Source: Pohlia nutans
Lineage: Eukaryota; Streptophyta; Bryopsida; Bryales; Mniaceae
Reading direction: 5' to 3'
Length of the DNA: 64,000 bases
Assembly: GCA_022496805.1 (NCBI GenBank)
Contig: CM040085.1
Location: 48,947,811-49,011,810, forward strand
Made by a program: the position numbers and the translations under genes. This document shows, piece after piece, positions 35,332 through 45,341 of this stretch; position 1 is the first letter of the stretch; each line of letters begins with the position of its first letter. The notes under the pieces were generated by a model, which made no database searches, was not told where the DNA came from, and saw only the letters and a program-made list of their open reading frames with translations.

Positions 35332-36042
35332 GACCTGGCAGTTTACACCAGGCTCTCTTACACTTTTGAACCATTCGCCATGATATTGAACTTTCCATTT
35401 GGTTAGAGTGTGCTCTTCGTATTACATCACTTCTGACTTCCCGTCTGCATGTCTATAGGAAAACCTGACCATGATTCTCGAACTTGTCTTCTCTGAAGAT
35501 GAGAAGGAACTGGCTCAGAGAACGTTGAAGCAGATCTGGGACATACTGTACAAGGATTCAGTTGCCCCAGACGTCTTGCTACTCGAAGGTGGGGAGGATG
35601 GTGGTGACAGAGATAGTGAGGGCACCCATGAAGAGGGTGGTGATGAAGGTGGTCAGGATGACACACAACAAGGCCGGGAACGCACTCCGGATGATAAGTC
35701 CGAAACCGACTTTGACGAGACGCTGGATCCGCCATCTGTGCCAGAAGACTCTATCAACGATACATCTCCAGCAAGGCAAGATTTGGAGGCTTTTGAGAGG
35801 GAGACGCAAATGGAGGTTGTTGAGGATACCACTTCGGTAGGTTCCAAAGAGTAGCTAGGCCCTCGCACCTTGGTAGAGCTTTAGCACTGCTCATCGGGTT
35901 AATTTCCAACACATTGTAATATTCTTGTACCATTTTACTCCAATCCAAATTCTCCTGGACTGCAGTTTTTCATACCGATAATAGTGTACTGCGCTCATAT
36001 TGCAAGGACTGCTGCACTCCCAAGTCGTCTATGGTGGTGCTG

Positions 36043-36491
36043 CGTCGGGGGATCCCACGATTGACCAATCTCACGTTGGGGACTCCTCCACGCCACGAAG
36101 CGATCAGGCCGCCATGTCAGGCAACACCAAGGACCTAGCCTGGTCCTTGGTGGACATGAAAATATCATCGGGGGATCTCCCGATGGAGGACGCAACGCCA
36201 TCTCATCAGCGAGAGGCTCAGGATCCTGAAGGTGGCGCGGGACATCGGGGACAGGATGCTGAGGACCTGCACGAATATCCCATGAATGTCGAACTGCATT
36301 CTACGGTTCCGCAAAGGGATGCTGCGGAACAAGCACGAGTTCCTGCGGAAGCGAACGGGTATGCGGAGGAACCGAAGCGGGATGCTGCGGACCCGGAAGG
36401 GTTTCCTCGTCTTGAAGAGGGTGAGACTGAGAGAGGAGTAGGTGGTCCTCAGCATGCACGGTGCATCCCATCATCGGGAGATATCCCGATG
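36043..36491. repeat. Three dispersed palindromes in an open coding frame and its leader
   Basis: Copies at 36043-36062, 36166-36185 and 36472-36491. The last two lie inside the coding frame of the acidic/FCP1-like gene and keep it open, each giving the residues SGD(L/I)PM. Confidence 0.88.
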
Positions 36492-38289
36492 TTAAAAGCC
36501 AATCCAGCTGATCCACTGGATCCCCTCGTTACTGACGAGGGCGCTGATGACATTTCCCTCATCCTTCCTATTGTGATCCCATCCAGCCCCTCGCCTCAGA
36601 GTACATTTCCCGAAGAGACCCGTCAGTCGCATCTGAAGGCACCCGTCATGAACGAAGATGTTGACGACACTTTGCTGGATTTGGACGCGTTCAGCCCGGA
36701 GAAGAAGACATGTGACGTGGAAGTCAAGGACTGTGACGATGTCAAGGACTGTGACGCGGAAGACAAGGACTGTGACGATGTCAAGGACTGCGACGCGGAT
36801 GAAGAGGACCTAGACCTGGATTTATATGAAGGGCTCCCGGACAAGGCAATGACGGAGGTATCCACTGAGCTTGATCCAGTCGTGGAGGACTTGAAATCTA
36901 GTCACCTCCGGGATGTAGAGAAGCTAGTGCTGCGGAAGGGGATGAAGCAGTTGCAACGGTCCCTTCAGCCGGCCCTTCCCTTGGGAACTGCATCGGGCCC
37001 CCCGATCACACGAAGCAAGGGTAAGAGAGGGCCTAGCACCGGAACGAGAGTCAAGGTTAAGAAAAAAGTCACCGGCACTGAGAGGATGGTTAAGGGAAAA
37101 GGCACCGGCACTGAGAGGAAGGTTAAGGGAAAAGGCACTGTAGCGGAAATTCCTGTTAGTCTCAGGGATCAGGTAATTGAACACATGTTCCAGCAAAGGA
37201 ATTACTGCCCACCCTCTCGCAGCGCTAAGTATCTTGAAGCAGTTAGAGAGGCTCACGAGTTCGTTTACAAGGGCTATGTTGGTAGCATCCCATTTACTAA
37301 TAATTTTGAAATAAAACCTTTACCTGATGCCGACGTCTAGGGCCGGGAACTTTGCTGTAATTGTCCACCCCGATCGCAATTCATCGGTTGTCCAAGATTC
37401 GAATTTGGACGCCCGTGCGAAAGGTATCTAGACAGACTATATTTGTGTAGGAGTCATATGTATATCCAAAGACTTGTTTTACCCTCAGAAAATGTACATG
37501 TCCTCAGATTGGAAGAGTTTAGTACGTATAGTGTCCGCCGTAGGCGCTTGAGGAATTCATTGCACATTTGTATCGAGGGATCTCCTGATGCTGAATTCTG
37601 ATCATACCTATATTTTTGTTGGTTTTGCAGGGCCCCGTCTCCCTTCCTCCATTCCAGAAAAGGTGATCGGAAAGGTATCCCTTCGAAGGTATTCGGTTGT
37701 ACTAGACTTAAATGGGGTTCTCATTTACCGTGGGGGGTATGTAGCGGGCAGAGAGCGCTCTGTAAAGCTAAGACCTGGCTGCTCTGCTTTCCTGGACTGG
37801 CTTTCTTCTCAAGCACTGGTATCCTTTTGGACCAGCATCGCAGACAAGAATATTTCTCGAGTGGTTGATGTTGTTCTTCAGGGTACCTCCTTGAAGCGAG
37901 AGGGTGTGCAGGTTCTTAGCCAAAGCAATTGCACTCGTTCGTCATACGTGGAGTCGTCAAATCCACACAAGCCGTTCTTTCTGAAGAATCTTAATGTCTT
38001 CGCTAAGTTGCTGGGATTGGAGTCCGTTGAGGATGTCCTACTAGTGGATGATAGTCCACAGAAGAACCTTCTCAACGATGTTCATAGCGCTGTCCACCCC
38101 CCGACCTGGTCCGGTGATGATGGAGATAGGTTTATTACCATGCAGCTGCAACCGTGGCTGGAGGGTCTATTCAGATCAAGCGAAGTTGTCACAGAGTATG
38201 TGAAACGGGCCCCGCTTCCGGGTGGTCAGTTACCACTGGACCGAATGTCGGACTTGGCAGTTCAGATTTTGAGGGGCGTTGCAATATAG
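36114..38289 (+). CDS. Acidic N-terminal domain plus FCP1-like HAD domain, proposed 2 exons
   Basis: One frame is open from 36000 to TAG 37340; the first ATG is 36114. A donor at 37281/37282 (GTTG|GTAGC) and acceptor TTTTGCAG at 37630 join in phase 1, giving exons 36114-37281 and 37631-38289 (608 residues). Without splicing, the first frame would be a 408-residue protein ending at 37340. The N-terminal part is acidic, with KDCDDVKDCDAED repeats (36710-36810) and basic KGKGTGTER repeats (37070-37140). The second exon is an FCP1-like HAD domain: VVLDLNGVL (motif I, second Asp replaced by Asn), SFWTS, and LLVDDSP. The order of a low-complexity N-terminus followed by FCP1 matches the gene at 7.2-9.1 kb. 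Two 20-bp palindromes (36166, 36472) are translated in frame as SSGDLPM and SSGDIPM. Confidence 0.55.
37571..37590. repeat. Dispersed palindrome in the proposed intron before an FCP1-like exon
   Basis: TATCGAGGGATCTCCTGATG lies 40 bp before the acceptor at 37630. Confidence 0.88.
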
Positions 38290-38558
38290 TTCAAATGACT
38301 TTGGATTTTCGACATCTCATTTTATTCAGAGTTCTTTATTGTTAAATGTACTTTTCTCTCTCATGACCATGTAATGAAGCTGTAGCACGCTCATTTTTGA
38401 TAGCAAATTCAATTACGGAGTTCCTCTGGTTTTGCAATTGTCTTTGTGAATTCAGTGGAGTTTTGGAACTTTGAATTTGTCGTTGATTCGCTTTGCTGTG
38501 GTAATACATTTTTAGTTCAATTGTGACGACCTCTGTGTGCCATGGCGTTGGGTGGCAC

Positions 38559-38628
38559 CATCGAGATATCCCCCGATGAACTATGTTAGCAAATTCGTCG
38601 TTTACAAACAACGGAAGATCCCCCGATG
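38559..38628. repeat. Two dispersed palindromes between FCP1-like exons
   Basis: Copies at 38559-38578 and about 38609-38628 precede the acceptor at 38675. The second has a diverged left arm (ACGGAAGATCCCCCGATG). Confidence 0.85.
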
Positions 38629-38675
38629 TTTTGTTTCTGTAATAATGTCCTGATATTTGTATTTCAACTGTGCAG

Positions 38676-39275
38676 AAGGCGATAGTTCTCTCAGTGAATG
38701 GCGTTCTGTGCTTCGAGGATTATAAAGGATTCAGCCCGCCGTTGCTGGACTTAGCGAATGTCATTTGCCGTCCTGGAATTCGACCTTTCTTTCGAATGCT
38801 TCTGGAGGTTTTCCACGTCGGAATATGGTCATGTATGCCCCCATCCCGCTTAGACCTTGTCTTAGCACATCTACTTCCACTGGAGCTTAGATCGCAGTTG
38901 CTTTTTGTGTATGGTCAGGACAAGTGTGTTTGACAGAAGCCTTATCCATTCTTCGAGAAGTTGCTGCGGCGACTTACAATGGGTACTAAAACTCGTAGGT
39001 TTTGCAAACCGGGTAATGTTCTCATGGTTGATGATTGTGAATGGAAGAATGTAATGAATGGAAATCATTCCTGCTATTTCCCGATTCCTTGGAAGAGTGA
39101 AATGCACCTACCTAATCCGCGAAACGTCATACCAGACGTCTGCACAGCCTTACTTCCATTCATTATGGATTTGGTTCATTATGACTCCGTTACTGAGTTC
39201 CTCCAGAACACACCTATGGATGGGAAATTATGTAGGAGATCACTTAGGCAATGGTACACCAGTAGAGTAGAGTAA
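38676..39275 (+). pseudogene. Third FCP1-like HAD domain, motif I lost, in-frame TGA
   Basis: An acceptor (CTGTGCAG) at 38675 opens a frame that runs to TAA near 39275, with one TGA at 38931-38933. The domain order is that of FCP1-like proteins: AIVLSVNGVL in place of VVLDLDGTL, RPGIRPFFRMLLEVFHVGIWS, then, after the stop, KPGNVLMVDDCEWKN. Both motif I aspartates are gone (Ser-Val-Asn-Gly) while the VDD motif is kept. It is therefore a pseudoenzyme or a decaying copy. It follows the previous FCP1-like exon by 390 bp on the same strand and may be a second domain of the same locus. Confidence 0.55.
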
Positions 39276-39493
39276 TAGACATTACATACAGTTCGTCAGT
39301 TACAATCTCGTGGCCATGTGTACTGGATGTATTAGTGGCACTTTGATGGGCCGTTCAGTCGAATGACTTTCATGACAATACCTCTTATTCATGTAACTCA
39401 TTTTTGTAATGTAAACGACTATTTCACCATCTCCCTTCGTCGATAACTCTTTTTCTTCTTCTTTCTTCGGTCTATGTGTGTTATTTGTATTGT

Positions 39494-39526
39494 TATAAAC
39501 ACGCAATTCGCTATTTACGCACTTGG
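39494..39526 (+). repeat. Left terminal inverted repeat
   Basis: 33 bases, beginning TATAAACACGCAATTCGC, perfect match to the reverse complement of 45238-45270. Confidence 0.9.
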
Positions 39527-40012
39527 CCTTATAATCATGCACTTGGCCCCCGAGCGCACTAAAAATTCAAATCCCAAAAAATTGCAAAAAAAATTAGGCA
39601 AATTTTTTTTCCCAGCAATTCCCTTCTAATAAGGATAAATTGCAAATTCATGGAGATTTTCGATGGGGGATTTCCTTTAAAGAATTTGTATTTGCATTTT
39701 CTATATGTCAAATTTTTGTCCTATACGCAACAAAACTATCATGTGATATTCATTCTGCACATACTATGCGATAGGTACGAAAGTGGGAATTCTGAATCCC
39801 TTATTTGTGCACGCATCTTACATAATCATACAAGCACATTGTATGCATTTAGATATGGGCTACAAACATACACATAAGATTTAATTATTCTTTGTATTAT
39901 ATAAAAATCGTGTACTCGTTCACGTTTTATAATAATAGTACACACTTTTCCCTTCAATACCTCGACATCTAATACAGAAAACCATATACTGTATAACATA
40001 TACAATTCTATT

Positions 40013-40642
40013 CTAGTAAGCATCTAGCTCGTTCTGCATCCTCTCGTCATCCATGCCTTCCACCTGTAATGCAATATATTCAAGTATGTGTGGCTTTGCT
40101 TCATTGAGAATAGTTACTTGGTTCTCAGTTTGAACTCCTTGTATAGAAATGAACTTCACCTTTAAATGTCCACTTCTCGTTCTTGCTGGTACATCTCTCC
40201 ATGAAAATATAGCAGCTTCTTTGTCCACCCAACCATGTCTCTCACCAGATGGCTCCCAAGATGCTTCCATGCAGTTCCTGTATCGTTGTGGCTCAGAACC
40301 TGCTTCATCCGTCACACCTCGCCTCATAATAGGCCGATACCATATCACCTTCACTTTCATTGCCCATGTGCCTTGTCCAAATTCCACCACCTTCCGCACA
40401 TAGAATGGTACTCTAGCCGTTACTACTTTCCGCTCTACTGTTAAAGCCACGAACTGTCCAATCTCCAAGTCCCTCGCTGGATTGAAAACTGGAAACAGAT
40501 CATCTGTTGCCTCCAGGGTAGCTGTAGATGATGCTTGGCCCACGACTTCCGTCCCTGTTCTTCTAGGCGTTCTCGTTATCGCTGCAGTAGATGGTCTGCC
40601 CTTTCGAGGTCCGAAGTACCCTCGAGGCTCTGGGTTGGGCAC
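40013..40642 (-). CDS. BAH-like ORF inside the inverted-repeat element
   Basis: A 209-residue frame (first in-frame codon near 40642; a Met-Pro-Asn start if ATG) ends at TAG near 40013. The first 50 residues are basic and Ser/Thr-rich. From about residue 55 it reads IGQFVALTVERKVVTARVPFYVRKV, then WAMKVKVIWYRPI and a YRNCMEASWEP segment. The V-x-WYRP pattern after a beta-rich segment resembles BAH domains, which bind chromatin, but this is only a resemblance. It stands alone on the minus strand in a mobile element, so it may be a captured host fragment or the 3' exon of a larger element gene. Confidence 0.45.
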   Translation of the reverse strand: MPNPEPRGYFGPRKGRPSTAAITRTPRRTGTEVVGQASSTATLEATDDLFPVFNPARDLEIGQFVALTVERKVVTARVPFYVRKVVEFGQGTWAMKVKVIWYRPIMRRGVTDEAGSEPQRYRNCMEASWEPSGERHGWVDKEAAIFSWRDVPARTRSGHLKVKFISIQGVQTENQVTILNEAKPHILEYIALQVEGMDDERMQNELDAY

Positions 40643-40794
40643 TCGAATCCATCGTTATCCGTATCTCTGTTCACCACATTTGCAATCCGTACTTAGTATA
40701 ATAAACATTTATAATAGCTTAACTACGATCTATACATAAAGTACAATTGTTTTGTTATGTTTTGTTTGTTTGAAACGGTGAGAACTCTTAATCC

Positions 40795-41352
40795 GAGTGT
40801 CCCCGGGCTTGACTCCAGGCCCCATGCGGTCTTAGCGATGTCCCTCGGGGCCCAAATGCTAATTCAGTCCACTTGAGGGCCCCAAACAGGGCCCCCAAGT
40901 GTTCTAGGAGCCCCCGTGGGGCCCCCGGGGTTGACCCATAGCAACATGCGCTCCTAGCGGTGCCCCTCGGGGCCCAAATGGCAATTCAACCCACTAGGGG
41001 GCCCTAAACGGGGTCCCCAAGTGTTCTAGGAGCCCCCGTGGTTGACCCCTAGCCCCATGCGGTCTTAGCGATGTCCCTCAGGGCCCAAATGCAAATTCAG
41101 CCCACTTAGGGGCCCCCAACCGGGGCCCCCAAGTGTTCTAGGAGCTCTCGTGGGGCCCCCGGAGTTGACCCCTAGCCCCATGCAGTCCTAGCGGTGCCCC
41201 TCGGGGCCCAAATGCAAAATCAGCCCACTTGGGGGCCCCAAACGGGGCCCCCAAGTATTCTAGGAGACCCCGTGGGGCCCCCGGGGTTGACACCTAGCGC
41301 CATGCGATCCTAGCGGTGTCCTTCGGGGCCCAAATGCAAAATCAGCCCACAA
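40795..41352. repeat. GC-rich satellite, five units of about 120 bp, left orientation
   Basis: The unit contains CCCCTCGGGGCCCAAATGCA, CAGCCCACTTGGGGGCCCC, GTGTTCTAGGAGCCCCCGTG and TTGACCCCTAGCCCCATGCG. A decayed single unit appears again near 41650-41730. Units are full of small palindromes (GGGGCCCC, CCCCGGGG). Confidence 0.9.
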
Positions 41353-42250
41353 CTTCTACTTAAAAATTTGTTAAATTTGTTAAAATGAATTCATCCATTC
41401 CAACAACTTCTACTTAAAAATTTGTTAATATGTTGCTTACAATCAATTTTATAAGGAATTTAGAATTCTCACTTTTAAAGTTTAGAATAAAATATTGGAG
41501 ATAGCATTGGTTAACCTCACCATACAGATGGAATATTCAATTCAAAATCTAAAACTATCATTCATACATCAATTGTAAAATATTATTCCATATAGTACTT
41601 TATGATGACTTTCCTCAAATTGCCAAATCTGGAGACACCTTTGTACGTTTAGGAGTTTAAAATGAGCCCACTAGGGGGCCCCAAATAGAAACCCAACTGT
41701 TCCTAGGGCTCGTATGGGGCCCCCGTCGAAGTACACTTGCAATTTGCTAGAGTACAGGCCGCTGTTGATGACAACATGAATTAAATGCTAATGCAATGGT
41801 TTAGGTATAAAGTCTTACCGGGAAGTCCTGGATTCGTTGTAGAAAGCTCCTACACCCCGCTGATCAGTACTCCACTAGTGCTGAATAAATCCTCCCATAT
41901 ATATACCTTTCACAAATAAAAAGGAAATGGAATAGACTGTTAATTCAATAACAACGATGATTTTTTCTGTAGATTTTATGAGATAATAGCTTCACGCAAG
42001 TTTGAACCGATGAGAAATAGGATGATTTTTGAAATTATTATGCCTCATTTCATGTTCTAGTTATTCATCAAAACCTTCTAAGATCTTAGTTGAAAATGAA
42101 TCAAAACTGCACTCGAAGAAGTCACCTTATACAATTATACAACCAAAAGATCTCCACAAATTACTACACTTAGAGATATACATTTCAACCTATCACAACA
42201 TATTTCATCAATATCCTATTTGTAATCGAACTAAATAGATGCTTGAAATT
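41353..42250. other. Gap: AT-rich spacer within the inverted-repeat element
   Basis: No gene seen. A phrase CAACTTCTACTTAAAAATTT is duplicated at about 41348 and 41400. Confidence 0.4.
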
Positions 42251-43108
42251 TATTTTAAAGATTATCATAAAAAAAAAACAAAAGCACAAACAGAAAGAAA
42301 GAAACAAATAATGCAAAGAAAAAAACAAAAACAATTAAACCAAAAACGGGAAAAACCAAAAAAAAAAAAAACACAATTTAAAAAAAAAAAATATAAGCAA
42401 AAAAACAAAAAAACAAAAAAAACACCAAAAACAGAAAAAAGTCAAAAAACAGAAGACCATAAAAAACAAAAAACCACAAAAACAAAAAAACAAAAAAAAA
42501 AAAACAAAAAAACAAAAAAAACAAGAATAAAAGAACAAAAAGAAAGAAAGAAACAAAGAATGAAAAGAAAAACACAAAAAAACAAAAACACAAAAATTTA
42601 GAAAAACTAAAACCAAAAAAACCAAAAAACATAAAAACATAAAAACATAAAAACATCAAAAACCAAAAAAAAACCAAAAAAAAAAAAACCACAAAAACAA
42701 AAAAACAAAAAAAACAAAAAAAAAAAAAACCAAAAACACACAAAAATACCAAAGACTAAAACAAAAAACAAAAAAACCAAAAAAAAAAGAAAAAAAAAAG
42801 AAAAGGAAGAAAACCAAAACCCAAAAAACAAAAAACTGTAATAAACAAAACAAACCAAAAACAAAAAAAAACCAAAAAAAGGAAAAACGAAAAAAAAAAG
42901 AAAAAAAAAACAGAACAGTAAAAAAAAAACATAACAGTAAAAAGAAAAAAACAGAACAGTAAAAAAAAAACATAACAGTAAAAAGAAAAAAACAGAACAG
43001 TAAAAAAAACAGAACAGTAAAAAAGAAACAGAACAGTAGAAAAGAAACAGAATAGTAAAAAACAAACTGAACAGTAAAAAACAGAAAAAAAAAAAAAAAA
43101 AAAAAAAA
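42250..43108 (+). repeat. A-rich low-complexity core, (A)nC-type
   Basis: Some 860 bp consist almost only of A with single C or G (AAAAACAAAAAAC). Near 42910-43080 it turns into repeats of ACAGAACAGTAAAAA. Long frames on the minus strand translate into Phe/Leu/Cys/Val-rich chains; these are composition artefacts, not membrane proteins. Confidence 0.9.
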
Positions 43109-43220
43109 CGGCGCCGGCCGGGCCCGCCAGCTGGGCCGACCAGCTGGGGCCGACCAGCTGGCCCGCTCCAAGGGCGGCCAGCCCAATGGGCTGGCCTCCC
43201 TTGCAAACACACACAAATAG

Positions 43221-43248
43221 AAGAGGGTGCGCGGCCGCGCACCCTCTT
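43221..43248. repeat. Perfect 28-bp palindrome with NotI-like centre
   Basis: The arm AAGAGGGTGCGCGG is followed directly by its reverse complement, centre GCGGCCGC. Just upstream (43108-43190) lie repeats of GGCCGACCAGCTGG. It can form a 14-bp loopless hairpin or cruciform. Confidence 0.92.
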
Positions 43249-43688
43249 GGCCCATTTTTTGGCTCAGGCAAGTGTCTCTCTCCAGTCCTCCGTCCCTCGT
43301 CCACATTCTCCTTTCTCTATAACATCAGATTGCGTTCATTTTTTCTTAAAAAACTTCAAAAAAACCCACTATCTCACTTAAGCTCTCTAACACATACCAT
43401 GGTCAGCTCTCCATCGTTGTAATGAGAAGAATGAAGGGTTCTTCTTATATATATGAAGAACAACTCACGAAAGCACTTCATTTAGAAAATACACTCTTTC
43501 TCAACTAATTTTCTGTTCATGTTCGTTTCGATTCGTGACAGGAATTTGGAAGGGAGCATTAATTCGTTAGTGGGGGAGTTCCATCTGCAGAGTCTAAGAG
43601 CTTCAACCACGAATTCAAGACTTTGAGGTAAACGTTTCTCCCTAAACCATTCTTTTATCGATCAGTTCATGCGCTGAATAGGCATCTA

Positions 43689-44312
43689 GGCCCGAGGGGC
43701 ACCGCTAGGATCGCATAGTGCTAAGGGTCAACCCCGGGGGCCCCACGGGAGTTCCTAGAACACTCGGGGGGCCCCGTTTGGGCTGATTTTGCATTTGGGC
43801 CCCGAGGGGCACCGCTAGGTCCGCATCGGCCTAGGGGTCGACCCCGGGGGTCCCTTGGGGACTCCTAGAACACTTGGGGGCCCCGTTTGGGGCCCCCAAG
43901 TGGGCTGATTTTGCATTTGGGCCCCGAGGGGCACCGCTAGGACCGCAAGGGCATTGGGGTCGACCCCGGGGGTCCCACGGGTACTCCTAGAACACTTGGG
44001 GCCCCCAAGTGGGCTGATTTTGCATTTGGGCCCCGAGGGGCACCGCTAGGACCGCAAGGGCATTGGGGTCGACCCCGGGGGTCCCTTGGGGACTCCTAGA
44101 ACACTTGGGGGCCCCGTTTGGGGCCCCCAAGTGGGCTGATTTTGCATTTGGGCCCCGAGGGGCACCGCTAGGATCGCAAGGGCATTGGGGTCGACCCCGG
44201 GGGCCCCACGGGAACTCCTAGAACACTTGGGGGCCCCGTTTGGGGCCCCCAAGTGGACTGATTTTGCATTTGGGCCCCGAGGGGCACCGCTAGGACCGCA
44301 AGGGCATTGGGG
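43689..44312. repeat. GC-rich satellite, six units of about 110-123 bp, inverse of the left array
   Basis: The unit begins GGGCCCCGAGGGGCACCGCT and contains CTCCTAGAACACTTGGGGG. It is the reverse complement of the unit at 40.8-41.35 kb. The two arrays therefore form a long subterminal inverted repeat around the A-rich core. Confidence 0.9.
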
Positions 44313-44756
44313 TCTATCCCGCGTGACATGGAGGTGTTGCCACGATCAGGGCTGGATGCGGGTGGATCTGAGGTGTTGCCAACAGCAGGAGTAGTTGTGG
44401 ATATTGATTCCACCCCACGTCCGTTTCATTGGGCCCTACCAAACCGAGATATGACACTTGCAGCGGACGGATTCTACTATGACGTTGATGGAGTCAGATA
44501 CAGGCGTCACGGGATTGGAGGGCAGTATACGTTTGAGCAGGCGGCATCTATCATGGAGGAAGCGTCACCTGTGCACCGGGTGTCATCTCCGATGGTCAAT
44601 GCCATGGTGGCTCAAGCTTTGGAGTATACAGATCCCGAGACCCCTTTAGATGTTCGTGCGAGGTTGGAGGAGCAGCGTGTAGCTAGTGAGGAGGGTCGAG
44701 ACGACGGAACACAGTCATCTGAGAGGATTCCAGAGACCCAGTTCCCCTTCGAGTAG
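44307..44756 (+). CDS. Small acidic ORF at the right side of the inverted-repeat element
   Basis: 149 codons from ATG 44307, beginning in the last satellite unit, to TAG 44756. The middle encodes GFYYDVDGVRYRRHGIGG, the C-terminus is Glu/Arg-rich. It has no recognised domain. Codon-by-codon it looks more protein-like than its shadows, so it may be the last exon of an element gene; the start inside the satellite is doubtful. Confidence 0.35.
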   Translation: MGSIPRDMEVLPRSGLDAGGSEVLPTAGVVVDIDSTPRPFHWALPNRDMTLAADGFYYDVDGVRYRRHGIGGQYTFEQAASIMEEASPVHRVSSPMVNAMVAQALEYTDPETPLDVRARLEEQRVASEEGRDDGTQSSERIPETQFPFE

Positions 44757-44836
44757 TAGCTTTTTTAGACAGTGTGGATTAGTGCTATTGGTTGCACTTC
44801 AGATGGCCGACTTGTACTTCTTTATCATATGTATTT

Positions 44837-44876
<40 letters not shown>

Positions 44877-45237
44877 TTTATATGTGGATCCATACTTTAT
44901 GTAAATACGTGGATATGTGGAGTAATGATGTCGTTGTACGAAAATGTATTGCGGATTGTATGTGATTGTAATACGAGGGGAATGGGGAAAATGCGGTTGA
45001 AAGATAGTAAAATGTTGGATATTTATTGCACTTTTGAAGGGGTTTTATGAAAGACACTTTGAAAAATTAAAAAACTGTATGAAATTCACATATTTATTAT
45101 TGAAAATCCGTAATATATTTGATTAATTGCAATGCACTGCACTTTTCACCATAAACAAAAATCACACCCTTTTCAAAAAAAAAAATTTGATTTCTGAATT
45201 TTTTGGCACAATGGGGCCCCGAAATGACCGCACTTGA
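44757..45237. other. Gap: AT-rich, (TA)n at about 44840-44870
   Basis: No gene is seen between the small ORF and the right inverted repeat. A (TA)n microsatellite of about 30 bp is present. Confidence 0.4.
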
Positions 45238-45270
45238 CCAAGTGCGTAAATAGCGAATTGCGTGTTTATA
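45238..45270 (-). repeat. Right terminal inverted repeat
   Basis: 33 bases ending GCGAATTGCGTGTTTATA, perfect inverse of 39494-39526. Confidence 0.9.
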
Positions 45271-45341
45271 TTACTTAGTTTGTCCATACATTTTCACTCA
45301 TGCAATTATGAGATGACTGTTGTTCTTCCGGAACAGCACTA

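Larger units (their letters stand above)
31273..35854 (+). pseudogene. Four-exon ParB-like domain gene with possible degenerate methyltransferase region, two in-frame stops
   Basis: Exons 31273-31325, 32398-33712, 33853-35205 and 35459-35854 join in phase (2, 0, 0) with GT-AG introns, giving 1,038 codons. The frame has TAG at 32840 and TAA at 34009, each within otherwise smooth coding. Residues 310-430 resemble a ParB/sulfiredoxin-like fold: VYRGLIEDRLKAL, later NFYIIGGQHTVQ with the GGQH at 362-365, then SFSIIPVW-like and LSHVLNQ segments. ParB domains of this order occur fused to phage-type DNA methyltransferases. Residues about 690-905 have the alternating beta/helix pattern of a beta-class methyltransferase, ending TIKLAALSTLFKPHLKENMV followed by a GGAHFTH turn in the place of the SAM-binding GxGxT, but a clear DPPY motif is missing. 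The C-terminus is acidic. The ParB assignment is moderate and the methyltransferase assignment weak. Every intron contains the 20-bp palindrome. Confidence 0.6.
39494..45270. mobile_element. 5.8-kb element with 33-bp perfect terminal inverted repeats
   Basis: Bases 39494-39526 (TATAAACACGCAATTCGCTA...) are the exact reverse complement of 45238-45270. Similarity continues inward imperfectly (GCACTTGG words, GGGGCCCC/GGCCCCCGAG). The outermost TA could be a TA target duplication, so the element proper may be 39496-45268. Inside are a minus-strand BAH-like ORF, a left satellite, an A-rich core, the same satellite inverted, and a plus-strand ORF. No transposase is visible, so it is probably non-autonomous or very decayed. 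The name of the superfamily is open; a TA duplication would fit Tc1/mariner, but size and content do not. Confidence 0.7.

Noticed and set aside
42335..43306. Long minus-strand ORFs rich in Phe, Leu and Cys that look like membrane proteins
   Set aside because: They are translations of the A-rich tract read on the other strand, open in several frames at once.
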